Shown: positions 1 through 5,537 of the stretch, one piece after another
Layout: the number at the start of each line of letters is the position of its first letter
Position numbering within the stretch: position 1 is the first letter of the stretch
DNA from: Actinomycetes bacterium
GTDB taxonomy: Bacteria > Actinomycetota > Acidimicrobiia > Acidimicrobiales > Bog-793
Length of the DNA: 11,088 bases
Assembly: GCA_021785095.1 (NCBI GenBank)
Contig: JAJYGM010000263.1
Location: forward strand, 1-11,088
Direction of reading: 5' to 3'
Notes under the pieces: generated by a model
The model's input: only the letters and a program-made list of their open reading frames with translations
Databases searched by the model: none
What the model was told of the DNA's origin: nothing
Made by a program: the position numbers and the translations under genes

Positions 1-250
1 GCCGAGGTCGTCAGGAAACTTCTCAGGCACGGCTCTCCTCATCAGGACATCGGGGACAGGGCTTCATGCGTGCAACGGTGCCTACCCGGTTTACCATGCA
101 TTCGATGCCGAGCGACCATCAGAAAACCTTTCCGTGCCCGCACGAAACAGGATCCCGCCCCATGGAATACAACTACATCGCTCGTCTTCTGCCCACCTGG
201 ACCTAAACCAACCAACAAGTCCACTAAACGCCGGACCTCGCTCCGGTGAG

Positions 251-400
251 ATGAGGACCCCAAAGTCGCCTTCGACCGCAGCGTTGGCTGTGCGGGTTAG
301 TGGCACGGCGAACAGCTGGACCTTCCCGGGTGTCGTCCACGATGGCCAAACTGTTCCCCTGACCGCCCTGCGCGCAGAAATCACCGCAAAGGAGCGGTGA
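251..400 (+). CDS. Possible small ORF, function unknown
   Basis: I do not recognise this. The frame is open from the left edge to a TGA at 398-400, so it could be the 3' end of a gene starting outside the window or a 49-residue ORF beginning at ATG 251. The part after about position 262 has more GC-rich third positions than the part before it, which is why I prefer the short form. The ATG at 251 has no convincing Shine-Dalgarno sequence. The stop lies 3 bases before the next ORF (ATG 404), whose ribosome binding site GGAG overlaps the end of this frame; such tight packing is weak support for real translation. Bases 1-250 otherwise show no gene, RNA or repeat that I can support. Confidence 0.18.
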   Translation: MRTPKSPSTAALAVRVSGTANSWTFPGVVHDGQTVPLTALRAEITAKER

Positions 401-403
401 GCC

Positions 404-664
404 ATGGGCCACCCCCGCACGGAGGCGTTCGACCATCGCATGGCTAAAGCAGCCAGTCGATTGCGCGAAAGAGCCGACGAATCGCGAGCCCGCGCCAAAT
501 TGGCGCAATTGCACGCACTGACTCCGCGGGAACCGTCCTTCGTGTCCGAACCACCCCGGTCGGGCCGAAAGGACCACACGTGGACCGTAACCCCATCTCA
601 GACCTCGAAGCCGTGGCCGCCATGCCCGACCTTGAGCACATCGCCGAGGTACTTGTACCGTTGA
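404..664 (+). CDS. Hypothetical small protein upstream of transposase-like gene
   Basis: An 86-residue ORF with an ATG preceded by GGAG about ten bases upstream. The first 50 or so residues are rich in Arg, Ala and Glu (repeated RxRxRA-type spacing) and could form a charged helix; no known domain is visible. Its last 85 bases overlap the transposase-like gene starting at GTG 580, in another frame, and the overlapping part reads like a shadow (many Ser, Pro, Thr). The arrangement could mean an accessory ORF of the same disrupted mobile element, or a short real gene whose natural end was lost. Third positions in the non-overlapping part are fairly GC-rich, as in neighbouring genes. No function can be assigned. 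Confidence 0.3.
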   Translation: MGHPRTEAFDHRMAKAASRLRERADESRARAKLAQLHALTPREPSFVSEPPRSGRKDHTWTVTPSQTSKPWPPCPTLSTSPRYLYR

Positions 665-1353
665 TCAAGCCTGGTAGCGGTTCGGCGGCCGATCCCGTTT
701 CGCTCCTCATCTTCCTCGCGGGTCGATGGGCTTTCGGCTCAGCCAACAAGTGCGACTCGGTCTTTCGGTCGACTGATCTCTGGAATTCACTTCGCCGCTC
801 GGCTGCGCGAGTCGAACGTCACCTCCCCGAGCGTCCCCCTACCTTCAGTCAGCTCTGTCATCTTCGAAAGATTACGGACGATGGACTCCTCGAAGGACTC
901 TCCGTCGAGTTCACCAAGGCCTCGGTCACCCTCGCCAAGTCCGTCGGCCTGCTCGACGTCGCGGACGAAAGCTCCTGGGACCAGCCGTCGCCCTCGACCG
1001 TCATTTACGGTGACGGCTCGGTCTTCAAGCCACTCTCAGATGTCACATGCGACGAGGATGGCGTGGTACAAGGTTCCAGGGCGAAGCACAACCCGCGCAT
1101 GGGTCCACACTTCAAAGGCAAAAGTGGCAACGAGTTGCTCGTGGGTCTCCCGATCACCGTCGTTGGGTGCCACGGCCGTAAGCGCTGGCAGCGGGTTTTG
1201 CTCGCGGTTGACCTGTTCAGCGACCGCAACGAGATCGGATCGTCGATGAGACTCTTCGAACGGGTAATTTCCGAGGCCCGCGGAGGCGTGACCCACGTCG
1301 TCTATGACCGGCTGATGTCGGGAATTCACTTGGGTGCGGCTCCCCTGGAGTGA
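580..1353 (+). pseudogene. Transposase-like protein, truncated by IS insertion
   Basis: Start GTG 580 is chosen because AAAGGA lies six bases upstream. The N-terminal 100 residues look helical and DNA-binding-like. A first acidic motif YGDGS (D145) opens the catalytic-type domain and a second, VVYDRLMSG (D243), sits about 98 residues later. The spacing and context resemble a family of actinobacterial transposase-like proteins in which a VYDxALRGVHH-type segment is followed by a further long C-terminal half. I recall this family by pattern and cannot name its IS group. Native coding ends at about codon 247 or 248: from position 1323 the bases belong to the inverted repeat of the adjoining ISKra4 element, which supplies nine foreign residues and the TGA at 1351-1353. 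The C-terminal half with the third acidic residue is missing, so the product should be inactive. Confidence 0.7.
1323..1353 (+). repeat. Left terminal inverted repeat of the ISKra4 element
   Basis: It begins AATTCACTTGGGTGCGGC and ends GGAGTGA. Compared with the reverse complement of the right end it has four differences (C/G at position 5, C/T at 15 and 21, G/A at 25). It ends immediately before the transposase stop codon on the opposite strand and supplies the stop codon to the interrupted + strand gene. Confidence 0.8.
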
Positions 1354-2796
1354 CTACGCGGCTAGCGGAATGACCCCCTGGTCGTAGCGCGACTCGTGGA
1401 CGCGCTGGCGTTCATGGTCGAGGTGGAACCGCCAGTAGTCGTCGAAGTCGCCGTTCGAGCGCACTGCTCGTAGCTTGAGGACGGCCTCGGCCCCGTCTGT
1501 GGACCAGCGAGCGCCAGTCACGTCCATCCGGTCCCGGACAACGTGTCGCACGGCCCCTTCGATCACGCCGGTCGCGATTGGCCACCCGGCGGCGAGCGCC
1601 GTCGGGTAGTCGAGGTAGGGCGACTTGTTCGTGAGGTACCTGGCTGCCTCGTCGGCCTTCTTGCGCTTCGACGTGGTGAGCTTTTCGGCCGTCGCCCGCC
1701 TGCGGATGCCCGAAGCCACTTCGCGGGCGTGCCCCTCGAGCACCGAGAGTGCCCGGCCACGGACCCACTCCTCTGCGGCCGCGTCGCCTTCGGCGAAGAA
1801 GCACCATGCGGCCGCCCAGAGGTACTCGAGGACGTGGACGAGATCGACCACGATCGTGACGTCGAGTCCTCGTTCCTTCGCCTCGACACCGATGCGGTCG
1901 ATCTGGTGGTTGTTGCCGTCGACGAGGGCGACCCACCTGCGCGTGTGGCCGGGGTCACGCCGCTCTGCCTCGTCGAAGAGGCGCCCCACGACCTCGGAAG
2001 CGTCCTCAACGACACTCGCGGTCAGCCACTTGTTCTTCGCCTTCGGTGCTTCAGGGGGGTGTTCTTCACCGGCCTTGGGGGCCATGACGTCGTGCGGGCT
2101 GCGGGGCACGGGGGTCACGTCGTAGACGGCGCCAACCTCGGCCATGCGCTTTCGGTTGCGCTTCTCACCTTTGGAAAGACGCGTGGTGAGCTTGTTCGCC
2201 GCCGCGGCGGCCGCCTTGGCGGTCTGTTCTCGCAGCGAGTCGGGGCGCATGACGATGCCCTTGCCGTCGGCCGAGATCACCAGGGCATCGGACTCGTCGA
2301 CCGGTGTGTGGGACCTGGCCTCGTAGAAGCCCTCCACGTCACTCGCTCCTCGGGCGGTGAGGTTCTCGACCTGGCGCTTGCCCACGTGCTGGCCGGTCGC
2401 CCGCTCGAGCGCCGCCGCAGCCTCCTCGAAGGATCCCCTCGACGCCTCCACCGCCGCGAAGCGACGCAGCCCGTGGGAGTGACGCTCTTCTGGCAGGTTC
2501 AACAGCGCATCGGCCGGATGAAGGTTCGGATGTCCGCGGTGACGGTAGGCGAGGCGCTCGACGTCGACGGTGCCGAAGATCGTCGCGAGCGGGCGCCGGT
2601 GGCCAGTTTCGACCGCTCCATGCGCGACGCCGTCGGAGTCGACCACGCTCTGCATGCGTACCTCGTTCAAGGACCGAAGGGAAAGGTGGTCCTGGAGCAT
2701 CGTGCGCAAGAGCTCGCGACCACGGGCATCGAGCTGGTTCTCGAGTTCCGCGTGCGCGAGCTCCGCCGCCTCCGGCCCAGCGAGCCAACTGATCAT
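1354..2796 (-). CDS. ISKra4-family DDE transposase
   Basis: A 480-residue protein from ATG 2796. The probable catalytic triad is D177 (in SADGKG), D293 (in LVDGN) and E413 (in TGVIEGAVRHVVRDRM). The HVLEYLW segment near residue 321 and the GARWSTDGAEAVLKLRA block near 428-444 are also typical of ISKra4 transposases. It would catalyse cut-and-paste or replicative movement of its own element. The family-like N-terminus (FGASSQCAEE then MISWLAG) seems to start upstream of ATG 2796, in the same frame as the preceding small ORF and separated from it by one TGA at 2848-2850. The ATG has AGGAG directly against it, which is too close for normal initiation, so a non-ATG start or stop-codon readthrough is possible. 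The gene ends flush with the left inverted repeat. Confidence 0.88.
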   Translation of the reverse strand: MISWLAGPEAAELAHAELENQLDARGRELLRTMLQDHLSLRSLNEVRMQSVVDSDGVAHGAVETGHRRPLATIFGTVDVERLAYRHRGHPNLHPADALLNLPEERHSHGLRRFAAVEASRGSFEEAAAALERATGQHVGKRQVENLTARGASDVEGFYEARSHTPVDESDALVISADGKGIVMRPDSLREQTAKAAAAAANKLTTRLSKGEKRNRKRMAEVGAVYDVTPVPRSPHDVMAPKAGEEHPPEAPKAKNKWLTASVVEDASEVVGRLFDEAERRDPGHTRRWVALVDGNNHQIDRIGVEAKERGLDVTIVVDLVHVLEYLWAAAWCFFAEGDAAAEEWVRGRALSVLEGHAREVASGIRRRATAEKLTTSKRKKADEAARYLTNKSPYLDYPTALAAGWPIATGVIEGAVRHVVRDRMDVTGARWSTDGAEAVLKLRAVRSNGDFDDYWRFHLDHERQRVHESRYDQGVIPLAA

Positions 2797-2847
2797 CTCC
2801 TCTGCGCACTGGCTCGAGGCGCCGAAGTGCTCCAGAGCGCTCGGCGC

Positions 2848-3138
2848 TCACCTGCGGCCACCTCTCCGACTGCGAAGTACAGCGACCCCTTCTCTGGCCG
2901 CGCTCTCGAGCTCCTTCCTCGTCGACTCGTAGCGCTCGAGCGCCGCCCTCACCTGCTCCACCTCCCCGGCGCTCAAGGTGAGGATCTTGGTCCGACCGTC
3001 CTCGGTGTAGGTGAGCGCCGGACTCTCGTGAGGCTCTCCGGTCGCGCACCGACAGGCTGGCTTGCCGCAGCGGCGTCGGAACGTCGTCAAAGTGCCATGG
3101 AGCACCAATGGTCGAGCTCGGCGTGCGATACAGGGCAT
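2848..3138 (-). CDS. DUF6788-type small protein of the ISKra4 element
   Basis: A 96-residue protein from ATG 3138, with AGGAG five bases upstream, which fixes the start. The core holds a CGKPACRCATG-type segment (two or three Cys, possibly metal-binding), then HESPALTYTEDGRTK, then a helical C-terminal half. This pattern matches the DUF6788 proteins that are encoded upstream of ISKra4 transposases; their function is not established. Here the reading frame is the same as that of the transposase, with only a TGA and 17 sense codons between them, so the two may once have been, or may occasionally be, made as one protein. An 8-bp inverted repeat overlaps the ribosome binding site and could damp translation. 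Confidence 0.72.
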   Translation of the reverse strand: MPCIARRARPLVLHGTLTTFRRRCGKPACRCATGEPHESPALTYTEDGRTKILTLSAGEVEQVRAALERYESTRKELESAAREGVAVLRSRRGGRR

Positions 3139-3146
3139 AGTAGCTC

Positions 3147-3176
3147 CTATCTGTCACGAATAATCCCTACAGATAG
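3147..3176 (-). promoter_or_regulatory. Inverted repeat overlapping the IS small-ORF ribosome binding site
   Basis: The 8-base arms CTATCTGT (3147-3154) and ACAGATAG (3169-3176) are perfectly complementary across a 14-base loop. On the - strand transcript the second arm runs into the AGGAG at 3144-3148, sharing two bases with it. It may be a translational brake or a transposase binding site. The sequence alone does not decide which. Confidence 0.4.
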
Positions 3177-3217
3177 ACAAGCCCACTGCATCAAGAAGGT
3201 GGTGGATGCTGCGAGCT

Positions 3218-3238
3218 TCGACCCCTTCAGGGTGTCGA
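3218..3238. repeat. Short imperfect hairpin inside the IS right end
   Basis: The arms TCGAC (3218-3222) and GTCGA (3234-3238) pair, with further C-G pairs inside after one mismatch. It lies between the right terminal repeat and the IS genes, where insertion sequences often carry a structure that limits read-through transcription from flanking DNA. There is no T-run, so it is not a standard terminator. Confidence 0.25.
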
Positions 3239-3257
3239 GATCAGGGAACGGCGGGCG

Positions 3258-3288
3258 TCACTCTAGGAGAGCCACACCCAAGTCAATT
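3258..3288 (-). repeat. Right terminal inverted repeat of the ISKra4 element
   Basis: On the + strand it begins TCACTCTAGGAGAGCC and ends CCCAAGTCAATT. Its reverse complement matches the left repeat at 27 of 31 positions. It lies 120 bases upstream of the small-ORF start. Confidence 0.8.
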
Positions 3289-3466
3289 TGGCCCAGCGTG
3301 CGCACCTGATTTGGCCCCACCCCAACCGGAGGCGAGCCGTATCCTGATGCCACGACGGATTGGGATCCTTATGGGCCGCCGGTAGCCAACGTGCCGCAAC
3401 TGAGGGTGGGTCTGGACGAGTTTAAGCCGACGGTGTGACGCCCGGGTCCTCGTTCTCGAATCGATC
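3289..3466. other. Unassigned stretch between IS and bioD remnant
   Basis: I see no gene here. The continuation of the transposase-like gene interrupted by the IS would be expected to resume at 3289, but no frame gives a recognisable continuation and each is soon closed or low in coding character. One + frame reads about 40 residues to a TGA at 3436-3438, ending in PQLRVGLDEFKPTV; I do not recognise it. The stretch could be old flanking DNA brought in by a deletion or rearrangement adjacent to the IS. Confidence 0.3.
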
Positions 3467-3962
3467 TCACTGATCAAGGTTTACCGAGTCATCCAAGAGT
3501 TGATGCTCTAGTGGGACTATCACCTGCACCTGTTCACCATCAAAGACGTCGCCTCCGATGGGCCGAGGCCCTGCAACCGCGACGAGTGCCACCACGTCGG
3601 GCTGGAACTGCTCGATCAGCTCGAGGGTGTTCCCGTCAGCCCCGATTGGTGACTGGATTCCTCCAGCAGTTTTCACGAGGCCAATGTCGCAGTTCTGCGG
3701 CCATTCGAGTTCGGCCACGAGGTCCACTACGCCGAGCACCGAGGTGGCCACTGGCGCGGCCATCGTCGCGGCGAGCGCGCTGTCGCATCCGTACCCACGT
3801 CGTTCGACTCGTGGGATTGATCTGGCTTGCGCGCGGCCACCACCAGTCCGGGCGACGCAAGTGCTCAGCGACTCTCGCCGCCACCCACGCCTTACCGACA
3901 TCGGTCGCTGCCCCGGTGACAACAGAAACGAACCCAGCGAAGGTCGCCGGAAATCATCCAGT
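3467..3962 (-). pseudogene. Dethiobiotin synthetase (BioD)-like remnant, frameshifted
   Basis: Three frames must be joined to read it. A possible start is ATG 3962, but it is out of frame with the P-loop. The first recognisable segment, VSVVTGAATDVGKAWVAARV (about 3927-3868), is the BioD ATP-binding loop. A second frame gives GLVVAARKPDQS, the usual KPxQS block. A third frame (about 3800 to the TGA at 3467) gives MAAPVATSVLGVVDLVAELEWP, then DIGLVKTAGGIQSPIGADG, then LIEQFQPDVVALVA. These match the order of BioD motifs; between KPDQS and MAAP the region is shorter than usual, so a deletion is likely. BioD closes the ureido ring of dethiobiotin in biotin synthesis. This copy cannot make a full protein. 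It lies 54 bases after the Sua5 remnant on the same strand, suggesting a former operon. Confidence 0.72.
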
Positions 3963-4016
3963 CGGGTAGCGGGATCCACCGCAAGCGCCGATCCTCTCCT
4001 CGTCGAGTGGCGCCGG

Positions 4017-4990
4017 TCACGAGCCAGAACGGTATGCGGCGCAGTGTAGACGATCCCTAACGGCAACGCCGAGCCCTTCGTCGGGGGGGCAACGGGACAA
4101 CGGGGACATCCAGCGCCTCCGCGTCGGCTTGGCGCAGCCACCGGTAGAGCAACCGGGCGAAGACGGCGATATCACCACCGGCGTCCCACATCACGGCCGC
4201 TCCTGTAACCTCGGCCCTGGTCAGCGAGAGCACGCCTACCCGTCAAGCACGCGACGAAAGCTTCGCGGCACGGGACGACACTTCATCACTAGTGCACAAC
4301 TCCAGCGTGGTCGCCGGGGCATAATGCGACAGCAACATTCCGGGCGCCCTCACCGGGCCTGACGCCATCGTCGTCGCCGGACGCCCCAGCACTCGAGCGA
4401 TCGCCTCGGGGGCCACGCCACCCGGTCGCAGGATTATGGCATCTTCCCCATCGAAGGCGACGATGGTCGACTCGACACCCACCTCACACGGACCGCCGTC
4501 CACCACCATGTCGACCACGCCGCCAAGCTCAGCGCACACGTCGCCTGCAGTCGTCGGGCTCACGCATCCAAAACGGTTGGCCCGACGGGGCGGCCAGGCC
4601 GCCACCGAAGGCCCTGAGAAGCCGCTGGGCCACCGGGTGCGCAGGCACGCGCAACGCGACAGTATCGAGCCCTCCGGTAACTGCGTCGAGCACCGACCGG
4701 TGCCGCTCCAAGACCATCGTCAGAGGACCTGGCCAGAACGCCTCGGCTAGGAGAGAGGCCTGAGGCGGGATCCGCCGGACCCAGCTCGCGAGGCTCGCCG
4801 CGCTTTCGAGGTGCACAATCAGGGGATGATCGGTAGGACGACCCTTGGCCGCGAAAACGCGCGAGACAGCATCGGGGTTGGACGCGTGGGCGACGAGACC
4901 GTAGACGGTCTCGGTGGGAACCGCGACCAGGAAGCCGGACCTCAACGCGCGGACCACCAGGCCGATCGACCCGTTGCTAGCGTCGACTAT
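4017..4990 (-). pseudogene. Threonylcarbamoyl-AMP synthase (Sua5/YrdC) remnant, three lesions
   Basis: The family makes threonylcarbamoyl-AMP for the t6A modification of ANN-reading tRNAs. The N-terminal domain is clear: VPTETVYGL, AKGRPTDHPLIVHL, WPGPLT, then GGLAAPS. There the frame breaks: one extra C among CCC 4581-4583 turns the expected SANRFG block into nonsense, and the shifted frame continues ANRFGCVSPTTAGDV, DGGPCEVGVESTIV, LRPG, and the MLLSHYAP linker. A TGA at 4243-4245 interrupts this frame, which then continues through the Sua5 C-terminal domain (GGDIAVFARLLYRWLRQAD). A seventh C in the run at 4083-4089 shifts it again before GLGVAVRDRL and the TGA at 4017-4019. Homology begins near 4990 (TPEIVDASNGS), but no ATG or GTG is in frame there; GTG 4957 is the first usable start. 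The lesions make it non-functional unless the insertions are sequence errors. Confidence 0.85.
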
Positions 4991-5218
4991 CTCGGGCGTC
5001 TCACGGTTGGTACGAGCCGCGTCGCGGGCCCGGCAATCTCCACATCTGTCTCTGTATCCACACGAATCAGGCAGACATCTGCAGAACTGTCGGCGCTGCC
5101 CGTCATCCGTTGCAATCTACGATCTCCTGGCCCACCGCGTACTCGTCCACCAACGGCGCCTGAGCGGGAAACTCGAATCCACCACCTACGGCGCACCCCA
5201 CCAGGTACGCGGTGGGAA
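4991..5218. other. Intergenic region between PII-like gene and Sua5 remnant
   Basis: I see no convincing gene. On the - strand there is a short open stretch after the PII-like stop that reads QAPLVDEYAVGQEIVDCNG and stops, and an overlapping 39-codon frame starting at ATG 5106 or so; neither is recognised and they may be debris. A hairpin (5197-5216) lies just after the PII-like stop. No T-rich tract follows it. Confidence 0.3.
5197..5216 (-). terminator. Possible weak hairpin after the dab operon
   Basis: CCCACC (5197-5202) and GGTGGG (5211-5216) form a perfect 6-bp GC-rich stem with an 8-base loop, starting two bases past the PII-like stop codon on the transcript. There is no U-tract downstream, so it is at best a weak or factor-assisted terminator, or a 3'-end stabilising structure. 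Confidence 0.3.
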
Positions 5219-5518
5219 TCACCGGAAGTACTCTGGGCGACTCACCCAGGTGTCCGAGACGAGCATGACTCCCGAGCGCCCCACGAGCAGGTCTCGGAGC
5301 CCCCCGAGGAGCGCGCCCGCTCGCTCAGCGGGTAGCACGACCGTGAGAAAGGTTAGGGAGCTGCGTTCGTTGAACAGCAGCCGCCCCTGATGGAGTCCGC
5401 TGTGGCCAAGACCCGACACGTTGGAGACAGCGGTGAACCCCTTGGCGCCGACCTTGGAGAACAGCTCAGTCACCACCGGCACATCTTCGCCGTTGATCAC
5501 CACCTCCACTTTGGTCAT
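5219..5518 (-). CDS. PII-like signalling protein of the dab operon
   Basis: A 99-residue protein from ATG 5518. The opening MTKVEVVINGEDVPVVTELF and a ferredoxin-like beta-alpha-beta pattern repeated twice fit the PII/CPII superfamily. A glycine-rich stretch (GLGHSGLHQG, residues 36-46) occupies the T-loop position, and the C-terminal SRPEYF is typical of PII-like proteins found beside DUF2309 genes. Classical uridylylation Tyr in the T-loop is not evident. Known relatives near carbon-uptake genes (SbtB, CPII) bind adenylates or bicarbonate; a sensor role for DabAB activity is inferred from position. It starts 19 bases after the dabA stop. A strong AAGGAGG lies nine bases before an in-frame TTG at 5545 that overlaps the dabA end, so a 108-residue form is possible; the family's usual start favours ATG 5518. 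Confidence 0.8.
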   Translation of the reverse strand: MTKVEVVINGEDVPVVTELFSKVGAKGFTAVSNVSGLGHSGLHQGRLLFNERSSLTFLTVVLPAERAGALLGGLRDLLVGRSGVMLVSDTWVSRPEYFR

Positions 5519-5537
5519 CCGTGTCAATCCCCAGGTT

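Larger units (their letters stand above)
1323..3288 (-). mobile_element. Complete ISKra4-family insertion sequence (about 1.97 kb)
   Basis: The element is bounded by two 31-bp imperfect inverted repeats (1323-1353 and 3258-3288, 27 of 31 positions matching). It contains a DDE transposase of the ISKra4 type and a DUF6788-type small ORF, both on the - strand and in the order usual for this family. Size and organisation fit ISKra4 elements. It sits inside the transposase-like gene that starts at 580. A flanking target duplication is not obvious: both outer edges carry AATT, which is palindromic and may be part of the repeat itself. Both ORFs appear unbroken, so the copy may still be active. The element could be a few bases shorter if AATT belongs to the target. 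Confidence 0.8.

Noticed and set aside
91..579. A 162-codon - strand frame in the left part
   Set aside because: Unusual composition (many Trp, Arg and Ser), no motif and no ribosome site; it probably reflects high-GC frame openness.
1543..3309. A 588-codon + strand frame opposite the ISKra4 transposase
   Set aside because: It is an antisense shadow of a well-supported transposase in high-GC DNA, with no recognisable motif.
4987..5196. A 69-codon - strand frame just upstream of the Sua5 remnant
   Set aside because: No recognisable domain. It overlaps the apparent Sua5 N-terminal homology in a different frame, so it is probably debris.
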